Part shown: positions 45,330 through 54,655 of the stretch, one piece after another
Layout: each line of letters begins with the position of its first letter
How positions within the stretch are numbered: the stretch's first letter is position 1
The notes under the pieces: generated by a model
The model's input: the letters and a program-made list of their open reading frames with translations, nothing else
Databases searched by the model: none
Told to the model about the DNA's origin: nothing
DNA from: Cryptomeria japonica
Taxonomy: Eukaryota > Streptophyta > Pinopsida > Cupressales > Cupressaceae
Length of the DNA: 64,000 nt
Direction of reading: 5' to 3'
Assembly: GCF_030272615.1 (NCBI RefSeq)
Contig: NC_081409.1
Span: 880,059,220 to 880,123,219, forward strand
Made by a program: the position numbers and the translations under genes

Positions 45330-48122
45330 TTATGGTCTCTTAGGTTGGCTAATAGGAGAAGAAGAAGGTCTCTTCTCTCTATAAAAGGACGGAGGAGGAA
45401 CTGCTCCATATAAGGGAGGAATATTTGGTTTAGGAAGGAGACCAAGTCCATCATGACGAGGAGGTATAGGTCTACTCTTAGAAGGTTTATTAGGCATAGA
45501 CATAGTCACATCCATGGGAACGGGTTGGGAATCTTCTTGAGGAAAGACATTAGTTTTATCTTTCAAAGGGAGAACTTCCTTCTTAAGAATGATAGGAATA
45601 TCAAGTTTAGGTGTTCTAGGTTCACTTAGAGATAGGATCATGTCTTTTTTCCACTTTTGATAAGATTTGAAAAGATGATCACTTCGCAGAGGAAGAGATT
45701 GGAATTGTTTAGGCCAAAAGTAATCAGGAACGCTAGAAGTTCTTTCAGCTGGTTTAAAGAGACTATGATTGACAGTAACAACTTCACCATTATGGGGAAA
45801 TTTCAAACACTTGTGAATAGGAGAAGCAATAGCTTTCATGGAAGATAGCCAAGGATAGCCAAGCTTCACACGAAATTGTTCGGAAGATGGAATAATAGCA
45901 AAGTTCACATCAAGGGATTTGTTATGGACCTCAATAGGCAATGTAATAGAACCAATTGCAGGAGAAGAAAATGCATCAAATAGTTTCACAATCACATCTG
46001 TTTCATCATAGATCACTTGATTCAATTGCAAAGTAAAAAGAAATTCTTCAGTAATAACATTAACCATGCACGAAGGATCAATAAGCACTCCACGGCAAGG
46101 TGTATTCTTGACTTTTGCAACTATGTATAAAGGACCATCAGGTGCCCTAATGGTTTCACTAGAATCAAATGTGATGGAAGGTTCTTTAGGGTTTTCTTGC
46201 TGCTCTACAAAGTTAATCACATTCGGAGTCATAGACACAAGACCATCAGATGAGAGAGAGGAATCATTAGCCTCAATTGCATTAGAGGTATGAGAAGTAT
46301 GAGAAGGTAATGGATCAGTAAAAATCTGAAGATTTTGGTTAGGAGGAGCTATAGATGTGTTGCCTTTATCATTCACTCCAGAAATAGAGATAGTATTATT
46401 ATCAATCAAATCTTGAATTTTACCCTTTAAAGAAAAACATTTTTCAGTATCATGCCTAGGCTGACGATGAAAGTGACAAAAAGATTTGTTATCAAAATAA
46501 GGTGAAGTAATCTTTGCAGGATCAATTTGTCTTATAGGAGGAAGAGTAAGCACATTTTGTTCCAATAACTTATTCATAATACTATGCAATGATTCATTCA
46601 AAGGAGTATACTTTCTTTCTTTCTTGAAAAATTTAGAAATAGGAGGCACACCTGATGCTGCATTCACATTGTTGTTGATGATGTTTTCATTGAATTTGAT
46701 GGAATCTTTGTTCGGTTTAAACTTCCCAAATGGTTGTTGACTACTATCACCCTTATCACTCGGAGTCATAGGATGTGATTGTTCCATTTGACTCACAGTC
46801 AGTTGATAATTGTGAAGAGTTGCACACAACTGTTGGAAAGAAGTAAACTCAGAAAACAGAAGTTTGTCTCGAATATCTTTTTGTAAATTAGAAATAAAGA
46901 TTCTTTGAATATCATTGTCAAGCACTGGAAAAGAAATTTGAGCATACAAATGCTTATATCTACCAATGAAATCAGTCACTTTTTCTTTAACACCTTGTTT
47001 ACAATGCATTAAATCAATCAAAGTAACTTTAGGACTTATATTGTTTTGAAATTGTTGAATGAAAGCATTTGCAAGTTGTTCGAAAGAAGTAATAGAATAG
47101 GAAGGCAACGAGCAATACCATTGTAGGGCTTTGTCTCTTAATGTTCTAGTAAACAGTTTTGCAAGCAACCTTTGGTCATAAGCAAAATCAGTACATATTG
47201 TTTGAAAGGTCTTAACATGTGTTAGAGGATCACCCTTACCATTATAAAGCTCCAAATGCAGAATTTCAACATGTTTAGGGGGAATAGCTCGAACAATATC
47301 AAGAGAAAGTGGGCTCGCAACATCAAATGTGGGCACACTAAACTTAGATTGATTCATAGAGGCAATTTGTTGCTGTAAAGAAGAGACAGTTTGTGCAAGA
47401 TTGTTAATGGTCGCTTTAGTCGAAGAGTTCATATTGGATGTGTTAGATTGAGATGGAGGTGTTATGTTATTGAAAGAAGGTAAAGAGTAAGGTGGTGGGA
47501 CTCTATGATAATTAGTCATAGGAGATGATTGGACAGGAGGAACACTACAAAGAGGAATGGAATGGTTAAACGAATTGCCCCCTTGCGTCATGTTCATTTG
47601 TGGTGATATAATAGGAACACTCATTGAAGGAATGAATGAAGAAGTTGGATTGAATGAAGGAAGAGGGTTGATTGAAGAAGAGGGATTGCCCCCATGACTG
47701 GTGATCATAGGAGGAATGTCTTGTGTAGAAGTAGCCATTATGTTTGATGTAAAGGTAGGTATGCTAGCAATAGAAGTCATCAAAGGAATAGAATGATTGA
47801 CTTGAGTAGGAGGTTGTGTATAACCCAAATTTTCAGCACAACTCTTCATAGGCATCACATTCGAATCCACAATGTGTGCAATACCACGCAAAATATCAAT
47901 TCCATTCTTGTCACTTTGAAGCATACGTTTTAGACCCTCAATTAAAGGAAGAGCTTGACTATCAGGGTATTCTTGAGACATCCATTGTCGAAAATCGTCA
48001 AATTGGTTATCCAATTTCAAAAGTTGTTCTATAGAAACTTCATGGAGAGCTTCTTCACCATTAGGAGGATTAGAGGAATTACCCATGTCCTCGTTAAAAA
48101 GGCTATTCAAATTAGGTTCCAT
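45330..48122 (-). CDS. gag: gag with protease-like domain of element E
   Basis: A 930-codon open frame, the longest in the window. It has an N-terminal Met-rich leader, then a Ser/Pro/Asn-rich linker. The capsid block (residues about 270-440) includes ILHLELYNGKGDPLTHVKTF, RDKALQWYCSLPSYSITSFE, NAFIQQFQNN and LMHCKQGVKEKVTDFIGRYK. A His/Cys box reads FCHFHRQPRHDTEKCFSLKG (residues about 545-565). A retropepsin-like domain follows (about 640-800), with RGVLIDPSCMVNVITEEFL, LGYPWLSSMKAIAS and HKCLKFPHNGEVV. The catalytic triplet is DPS where D-S/T-G is expected, so protease activity is doubtful. Start chosen at MEPNLNSLF (48122), the first Met of the frame. It ends at a TAA followed shortly by another. 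Confidence 0.85.
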   Translation of the reverse strand: MEPNLNSLFNEDMGNSSNPPNGEEALHEVSIEQLLKLDNQFDDFRQWMSQEYPDSQALPLIEGLKRMLQSDKNGIDILRGIAHIVDSNVMPMKSCAENLGYTQPPTQVNHSIPLMTSIASIPTFTSNIMATSTQDIPPMITSHGGNPSSSINPLPSFNPTSSFIPSMSVPIISPQMNMTQGGNSFNHSIPLCSVPPVQSSPMTNYHRVPPPYSLPSFNNITPPSQSNTSNMNSSTKATINNLAQTVSSLQQQIASMNQSKFSVPTFDVASPLSLDIVRAIPPKHVEILHLELYNGKGDPLTHVKTFQTICTDFAYDQRLLAKLFTRTLRDKALQWYCSLPSYSITSFEQLANAFIQQFQNNISPKVTLIDLMHCKQGVKEKVTDFIGRYKHLYAQISFPVLDNDIQRIFISNLQKDIRDKLLFSEFTSFQQLCATLHNYQLTVSQMEQSHPMTPSDKGDSSQQPFGKFKPNKDSIKFNENIINNNVNAASGVPPISKFFKKERKYTPLNESLHSIMNKLLEQNVLTLPPIRQIDPAKITSPYFDNKSFCHFHRQPRHDTEKCFSLKGKIQDLIDNNTISISGVNDKGNTSIAPPNQNLQIFTDPLPSHTSHTSNAIEANDSSLSSDGLVSMTPNVINFVEQQENPKEPSITFDSSETIRAPDGPLYIVAKVKNTPCRGVLIDPSCMVNVITEEFLFTLQLNQVIYDETDVIVKLFDAFSSPAIGSITLPIEVHNKSLDVNFAIIPSSEQFRVKLGYPWLSSMKAIASPIHKCLKFPHNGEVVTVNHSLFKPAERTSSVPDYFWPKQFQSLPLRSDHLFKSYQKWKKDMILSLSEPRTPKLDIPIILKKEVLPLKDKTNVFPQEDSQPVPMDVTMSMPNKPSKSRPIPPRHDGLGLLPKPNIPPLYGAVPPPSFYREKRPSSSPISQPKRP

Positions 48123-49372
48123 CTCCTCGGTGGTTAAACCTCGGAAAGACTTAATTCTACGGCTTCATCTAATGGGAATAGTGTAAGTAGGGCTTATTGT
48201 TGTAAAACTCATGCACTAGAGAGGGAGAAAAGATTTTGAATTTAGAGGTAGCAATTTTCAGTAAAAGCAGCCAATCTTCTAGATTTAAGCTGTTAAATGC
48301 AATCACGACAGTCTCCCAAAATTTCGGAAAAAATGTCTGGGACCGTGGCGCTTGGAGTGCAACATGGTCCTTGCAACTTTTTTTGAAATTTGCAGGGATG
48401 AAAGTTATGATGATTTTAGAGCTAATCTGAAAAAATTGAGTGATTTTATGATCTGTAGATAGGCCAAATTAAAGTTGCAATCTCAAAATTGAATCCTACC
48501 AAGATTGTCGAAAAATGCAAAAATTTGAATTTTGAAAAAGAGAGGGAAACTGAAATTTTGAATGTTATGATTTTAGAGGGAATGTCAAGAGCAATGCAAA
48601 TTTTGAAATTTAAAAATTGACTCAATTTCCCACAAAATTCAATTTTGAAAGTGGAAATTAAAGTTGTTGTAATTAAGCACTTAATTTCAAAAGTCACAAA
48701 TTGTAAGAATTTGAATAAAGCACTGAAATTTCGAATGAATGCAAACACACTTTTCAGATTTAGGACAGTAAGAACACAATTTTGACACAAAATTTCAATT
48801 TCGATGATTTTTGAATGTTTAGAAGCCTTAATCCAAGCAATCACAAGACCAACTTTGACTGTAATTTTGAAGGTGTTAAAATTGATAAAGTCAGCCAAAA
48901 TTCTGGATTTTAGCAGGAAAATACAGTAAGATCTCGCTCCCGAAATTTCGGAAAAAATGTTGGGGACGATGGCGCTCGGAGTGCACACGGTCCTCGCAAC
49001 TTTTTTCCATATTTTTAGGGATGAAAGATATTGTAATTTTATTGCAGAATCTAAAGTTACAGCTGATTTGGAGATGTTTTGATCAGTGAAATTGCCGGAC
49101 AAAGGTCGAATCAAGAGGGTTTCAAAAATTAGGGTTTTGACACTTAACCACTTAATTTTCAGAATTAAAGCACAAATATGAATTGATAATTTGTAATAGA
49201 AGGGCAGATCTGAAACAAGCATTAATAATTAAACATTTCACAAGTTTAATTACTAAAAAGAAAATTTAGGGTTTTTATGCAATTAACCTCTAAAATTTTG
49301 CAAAAGATCAAACATGGAAATGTAATCAAGGAATCCAATTTTCAGATCTAACTATGAATAATCAGAAAGGAT
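48123..49372 (-). other. Leader of element E
   Basis: AT-rich leader with many TTCAAAATT-like words on the minus strand. A 258-codon Ile/Phe/Leu-rich open frame (49222-48446) exists, but its composition simply follows the repeated words and it lacks any domain, so I do not call it a gene. Two related hairpin units (48339-48372 and 48957-48995) resemble the unit inside each LTR. Confidence 0.5.
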
Positions 49373-49391
49373 GTTCACGTCGGGTTCACCA
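49373..49391 (-). promoter_or_regulatory. Primer binding site of element E
   Basis: Minus strand TGGTGAACCCGACGTGAAC, 3 nt from the LTR end. It begins TGG as required. I do not assign the tRNA. Confidence 0.75.
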
Positions 49392-49394
49392 AAA

Positions 49395-50665
49395 TGTAAA
49401 GCAGAAAATCGTGATCGAACCCTAGTTGCTCTCCCCTCTTCCAACTCCAAGGAGAGAGAAGGGAGATTCACTAGGGTTGATGATTTTCACTTAGGGGAGA
49501 GACTTTACATTCAAAAGAGGGGTTGAAACCCACAAGATCCAATCCCACAAAATGCAAGATTGGATGCTGAATGTGTTTCAAGGGTTAAGAAAGCAAGGCT
49601 ACCCTCTTTTGTAAAGAATGTTGATAGAAGAATTACGCTAAGCATGCATAGAAAGTGACAAAGATTCGCTTATAAACTGAGATAGGGATACAAGATGAAG
49701 CTGCGGACCTGGAATTAGTAGTAAAATGTCGATACGGCGCTATCCTGCAAATTTGAGCAAAAGTTGTCGGGACGATGGCGCCCAAGCGCCACGGTCATCC
49801 GAAAAATCCGCAAAACGAAGGGGGATCTGTTCATCTCTGCACAAGGATTCCAGATCTTCAATTTCAGCCGCGTACCTGCAACCTACACACAGAAAAGTGA
49901 AGACGATTGGGGGGTTAGGGATTAGGGGTTTGCCTTTAGGTCAAACCCCAGTTTTGGAATTAACCAAGAAATGAGCAATGCTGTAAATGTAAATGTTTGT
50001 AATGTAAAACAAGTACTAATACCTTGTTGTAAGGATGTTTGTATCCTTATGTGCGAAGGTATAGATGTTGTATGTTGTATGTTGTAGTAGTATGTAGTAA
50101 GTGATCTCCTCTTCAATGGTTGAATCCTTGTCTTGAATGCAACACTTAGCCTTGAATGGAGACTTGAAATGATCAATTGCTTGAAGGAATGCTTGAATGC
50201 TTGAATGCTTGAGTATAATTTCCACGCCTTTTCCACATATGTCCTTCTTACCCAAATGGGAGAGGCAAATGTAGTTTATATACTTGTCATTTAGGGCTGA
50301 TAGACTGATTTTCCCGACCTTAGGCCGACCAGGAAAGATAATTTTCCAATTTGCAAACATAAAGACCCGAAGTCCAAAAGAGACCGGGCCCAAAATAGGA
50401 CCCAGGGACCAGGGCGCTGGGCGCCATGGTCTTGGGGACCAGGGCGCTGGGAGCCCTGGTCCTAAGGGACTAGGGCGCTGGGCGCTCTGGTCCCACCTCC
50501 TGGGACAGCAGGGTGCAAAGGAGGTTCAGGCCAGGGTGCAAGAAAATGCAGTTTTCAGTGTCATAATCAGGTTTCGGGGTCTCCATTCAGGTTGCGTGTT
50601 GCGTCGCCATCGTGAAGACAGAAATGCAGTCGAAATTGCAAGTGTCACAATTTTAGGATGCTACA
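49395..50665 (-). repeat. 5' LTR of element E
   Basis: Same length and ends (TGTAAAGCAG, GGATGCTACA). The three G/C hairpins are at about 50403-50495. Differences from the other LTR are mainly C/T and G/A. Confidence 0.94.
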
Positions 50666-50736
50666 CGGGCATACATACCCGAGCCTCGTGGCATCCTCTA
50701 GATCCTGCCATACTGCCTACATACTCTGTCTACCAG

Positions 50737-51606
50737 CTATCTCTCTAGTATATAGGGCGTCCGCCCAATCAGATACCTACTCCGAAAGGTGTAAGGCAGC
50801 TCCACTGCATCATCCTCCCACTCCTCACATCCCAGATACGGCCTCCAGATGACTATGTCAATGTCATCTATCACTCGCCGCCAATGCTCTAACCTGCCAA
50901 TCTGAGGCTGCGAAGTGATCATGTCATACAGATGAACAAAAATCCGTCCATGACCTCTCCCTCTGAAATGTATCAGCCGCGTGATAGGCAAATGCTCGTA
51001 TGCCCAAACCTGCAGAAGTGTTACTCCACAACCCAGTCCCACTGATCCATGGTAGACAAACTGGTGAAGCTCATAATATAGGTGGGCCAACACACATGGA
51101 CCCCACGCATATCTGGTGTGCTACGTCACCAATGTCTCCAGTGCTCCTCCCCAGCCCACTGCCAACCCCCATGTCACTCTGTCCGGACATAGGAACCCAC
51201 TGATAGCTCCTCCGATCACAGCTGGCAAGGCTAACCCTGTCGCGGTCATGGTGTCCCATGCCACATGTCCTGCTCTCATCTCTAGGCCGAGATCCTGAAA
51301 CACCCATCTCAAAGCCTCTTTGTCTCCATCGCGATCATATGGAATCAGATCTCCATCAATCGGTATATGTAGAATCCTATAAACATCCTCAAGGGTGACT
51401 GTCATCTCCCCCATCGGCAAATGAAATGTGCAAGTCTCTGAATGCCATCTCTCCGCTAGTACAGTCAGCAAACCCATGTTTGCCCGAAACTCAGGCACAT
51501 ACAGCACGTGTCTCAAACCCATCTCCTCGATGGCAGCTCTATCCTGAAATGACAACTCCGGTCGCAACCTCTGTGTCGACGGGAATCTCTCCCGTGACTC
51601 TAGCAT
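50737..51606 (-). pseudogene. Plant mobile domain (PMD) gene, antisense in element D, N-terminal part
   Basis: From ATG at 51606 the frame reads MLESRERFPSTQ, then RHVLYVPEFRANMGLLTVLA, ERWHSETCTFHLPMGEMTVT and LEDVYRILHIPIDGDLI, the hallmark order of the aminotransferase-like plant mobile domain found in MAIN/MAIL proteins and in transposons. An in-frame TAG at 51121-51123 interrupts it. The same frame continues with YYELHQFVYHGSVGLGCGVT, LQVWAYEHLPITRL and a Trp-rich end to a second TAG at 50737. It runs opposite to the element's own transcript. Functions of PMD proteins include silencing-related roles, but this copy cannot make a full protein. Confidence 0.85.
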
Positions 51607-51651
51607 AGGAAAATACTCATGCAGTCAAACAAATCAATCATGTCAGTCATC

Positions 51652-51931
51652 GTGGCATTCACTGTTCATCACAAAATGCTACTCGCTATCTAAATGCATA
51701 TGGTTATCTATCTCAGTGACACTCACTGTTCATCACAAAGTGTTGCTATCTATCCTAGTAGTGCTCCCTGTTCATCACAAAGTACTACGTGTGTGACATT
51801 CCCTGTTCATCACAAAGTGTTACTCACATCTAGCACTCCCTGTTCATCACAAAGTGATGCTCATACTTTGAGTACTCCCTGTTCATCACAAAGTACTCTA
51901 TCTTGGTGCTCCCTGTTCATCACAAAGTGCC
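51652..51931 (+). repeat. Array of seven hairpins with 15-nt loops
   Basis: Seven units, 31-47 bp apart, each have the loop CMCTGTTCATCACAA (exactly 15 nt) between complementary arms. Arm pairs: GTGGCATT/AATGCTAC (51652), AGTGACACT/AGTGTTGCT (51715), GTAGTGCT/AGTACTAC (51758), GTGACATT/AGTGTTAC (51793), CACT/AGTG (51834), GAGTACT/AGTACTC (51870) and GGTGCT/AGTGCC (51905). Arms differ from unit to unit but stay paired. All eight non-Watson-Crick pairs are G-U if read as plus-strand RNA, the sense of element D. A looser eighth loop, TGTTCATCACA, lies near 52004. Confidence 0.9.
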
Positions 51932-52084
51932 TTGATCTATCCTAGTCTTGCTAGAGGACCTGCTTGAGTGTATCCTCTCAGCAGCTTATCCAATCGACAG
52001 CGTATGTTCATCACAGAACTGCCGATTTGACCTAGAAGACTGAACCTTGCATTTTTTAGACATAAATTCATTTCTAACTCACAA

Positions 52085-52315
52085 ACATGCCTATTGACTG
52101 CACAAGCGCGCCTACACAACACAGATGCGCCTTTTCGACATAAACGTGCCTAAATTGTTCACAAACGTGACTTTGCAACATAAACACCCTTTCAGGACGT
52201 AGACGCGCCCGCATCTGGCACAAATGCGGTTCCAGACACAGACGTGCCTGGCACCGACACAGACGCACCTGTTGGACACAGACACGTCTGGCACCAACGC
52301 AGACGCGGTTTCCCA
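52085..52315 (-). repeat. CACAGACGC word cluster (inverted GCGTCTGTG)
   Basis: About ten degenerate copies of CACAGACGC-like words on the plus strand (ACACAGATGCGCC, ACAGACGTGCC, ACAGACGCACC, CGCAGACGCGG). They are the reverse complement of the leader cluster at 39380-39625. Confidence 0.85.
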
Positions 52316-52822
52316 GTTTTTGCATTTTTTGCACCCTACTTCTAAGTGCATTTATTGCCCTATCTACCATGCATTAATGACAAAAGCAAAGGCGTCAAAG
52401 TACGAGGAGGTTTGGTGGTACTTACCGGCTCTCCTGCCTCTGCTGGTCTCTGAAATCGGTGAACGCGGTCGAATCTGTGCACGAAAGCCATCGCTGCTGA
52501 CTGCTGCTGCTCTTTTTCTCGCTCTGCACTGTGATCTCGTGAGGGTGTAGATGACAATGAGGATGTATTTTGCCCGTGGTCTATCTTATAGCCTACCCTA
52601 GCCTTGGCCTTCGTTTCTCGAGTCAGTCTTCTTTATCCCATGAATTTGTCACTTTATCTGATCAGTCCATTCTCGCCTTTCTTTCTTATCGAGAGATTGA
52701 CTGCAATCTTTTCAGACATTTTCATCCAATCTCTCGAGGGGGCATATCATTCCCATTCTGGGGCAACTTTGTATTAGTTCATCTTATCTTCTTTGAAACA
52801 ACGCGACAAGCTGCATTGTCTC
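52316..52822 (+). other. 3' untranslated region of element D with hairpin
   Basis: No ORF with recognisable content. An 11-bp perfect inverted repeat, TCGAGAGATTG (52689-52699) and CAATCTCTCGA (52727-52737), lies about 85 bp before the polypurine tract. Confidence 0.6.
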
Positions 52823-52836
52823 AAAGAGGGGCAAAA
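52823..52836 (+). promoter_or_regulatory. Polypurine tract of element D
   Basis: AAAGAGGGGCAAAA directly abuts the 3' LTR, as needed to prime plus-strand DNA synthesis; one C interrupts the purines. Confidence 0.85.
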
Positions 52837-53604
52837 TGTAGACACTCAAAATTGTCATGTCTAATTAAATTATTTATTTATCTAAGCCTAATTCTTCTAT
52901 TAATTAAATAAATCTTTATTTATTTAATTAATTCATTTATCCTCTTCTAGCCTTATTTCTCATTTAAATAAATACATTTATTTATTTAAATTATCCCTTT
53001 CCTAAATTAAATAAATATTTTATTTATTTAATTATCCTACTTCTTCTATTAATTAAATAAATCTTTATTTATTTAATTAATTCATTAGCTTTTTCTACAC
53101 ATGACACATGTCATTCATCTCTTAATTTCTACACTACCTACCTCTTTCATTATTTTATTATTTCTTCTACCTGCCCTCTAATCTTAGCCGACCTCTCTTT
53201 TTTACACCTCTCAATCTTATCCCTCCATTTCATATTGTGTCTTCTATTTAAGGAGATGCCTTCTTCATTATAAAACCCTAATGATGCATTCTAACAACTT
53301 GATCAATTGACTATACTACGATCCTACTTGCAACCACATTTCGTTCTTTGTTGAGCTCTTGTGCATATAAAAATCTGAGAGCAAATATATCAAGCAAGAT
53401 CAATGGAGATAGGAAGAATGGAGATCAAAACCCTATTGGACATGTGATGGTATAATCTTTGTGATTTTGTTTTATTTTGCATTGTCTTAGGTAATCTTCA
53501 TATGTTATGGTGGATCTTTGTTGATTGTTAGGCTAGGGTTTTGTGGTTGGATTCATTTAGCCTTTCAATATTGTTATTATTGTTATCCATTTTCACCATA
53601 TACA
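52837..53604 (+). repeat. 3' LTR of element D
   Basis: Identical to the 5' LTR except for one T/C, one A/C and a 12-bp shortening within the first AT palindrome (about 52861-52888). The TATAAAA copy is at 53269-53275. Confidence 0.95.
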
Positions 53605-54448
53605 AAAGCTACCCTATTAAGGGATTTCCCAACCGTTGAAGTGGTTAGAGATCAACAGATATTACAATGATCTGGTAACAATACTCAATGCCAATGTAGA
53701 TCCGCTTTAGCTGCTCTTCACCTTCTGCACTTACATTCTGTAGGTATCACTGCTTTCCTCTGGTCTGGCAAGAATCACATATCTCTTCACTTAGATACAC
53801 ACACACAACTTTTTCCAACAACTTTAGAAAGAAACACAACATCGACCTTATAGGAAATAGATAGGTCGGTAGCATAAACCCTGAACCCTAAACTTTTTAA
53901 GTTAAGTAATTCAAACGGTTCAATCCTAATCGTTGAGCATATTGCATTAAATGCAACCATCTTGAACTGATCTCAAGACATTCTCCATCGTTTGTTCTCC
54001 ACCACTTTCATGGCGGTTGATAACCCATCATGTGTTTTCACTGTTTATAGACTTCGCACATTCCCGAGGTAGAGAGGAACAATTTACTTCATGCAAGATC
54101 CTTCATGCACACAAGACTGATGTGGCAACATGATCTGTTCTTCGTTACAATGCTAACTCATCACACAAAGTCACACAGGCTTGAAGCACTTCAACCGGAA
54201 ATCCTGAAGTTGAGACTACAAACCGGTAGTCATACAAAGCTTCCATGTACCAGTTCCCATAACTACATGCTAGTTCACCTTGAAAAATCACACTACTTCA
54301 CTTTGGCACATATACCGGTTCACAATGTTATACTGAATCTCACATATACCGGTTCTTGGTAACATATCGGTTCTCTTTTTTGCAGCATATTGACATCAAT
54401 GACAGCATATAATGTCATCATGTTCTCATACTGGTTCACATAATGCCA
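53605..54448 (-). repeat. 3' LTR of copia A, upper part
   Basis: It begins with the second AAAGC copy (53605-53609) and continues the LTR for 839 bp to ATAATGCCA at 54448, colinear with the upper part of 58796-60267. A following 3' untranslated stretch (54449-54655) holds no gene. Confidence 0.92.
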
Positions 54449-54655
54449 ATGATCTCCCCCTTTGGCATTGATGGCAATATACATAGATATCTCTCCACTT
54501 CAGTTCTTCTCCCCCTTTGACAACAATGCCAAAGTGGAGGCACAAGCTTCCCCGTTCCATTATGCTGGTCCCCCTGAGGAGTAGCATCCTTCAACACATC
54601 AATCCTGAAAAAAAATTTGACTATGCAATACCTAATTGATGTGGAGCATATACCT

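Larger units (their letters stand above)
42750..50665 (-). mobile_element. Element E: gag-only LTR retrotransposon (TR-GAG type)
   Basis: LTRs 42750-44020 and 49395-50665 are both 1271 bp with TG...CA ends. CGGGC flanks both sides (42745-42749 and 50666-50670), a perfect 5-bp TSD. The primer site beside the upper LTR and the purine tract beside the lower LTR place the element on the minus strand, opposite to its host D. The body encodes a long gag with a protease-like domain and nothing resembling RT, RNase H or integrase, so it must rely on enzymes from another element. By hand count the LTRs differ at about 34 positions, mostly transitions. Confidence 0.93.
38473..53604 (+). mobile_element. 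Element D: non-autonomous LTR element carrying antisense PMD gene and element E
   Basis: LTRs 38473-39252 (780 bp) and 52837-53604 (768 bp) differ by two substitutions and one 12-bp indel. A primer site (39256) and a purine tract (52823-52836) set plus orientation. Flanking AAAGC repeats at 38468-38472 and 53605-53609 are the TSD in copia A's LTR. The internal part has no RT or integrase in either orientation. It holds a long leader, a decayed plant mobile domain ORF on the minus strand, a hairpin array and the nested element E. It belongs with LARD-like elements that borrow enzymes from relatives, perhaps a family like the relic at 8100-13210, which has a similar LTR end and primer site. Confidence 0.93.

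Noticed and set aside
48446-49222. 258-codon minus-strand ORF in the leader of element E
   Set aside because: Ile/Phe/Leu-rich composition follows the repeated TTCAAAATT words; no domain, and nothing marks a start.
51661-51935. CRISPR-like array (repeats with variable spacers)
   Set aside because: The conserved part is a hairpin loop with paired variable arms, the spacing is irregular, there are no cas genes, and the context is a plant retrotransposon.
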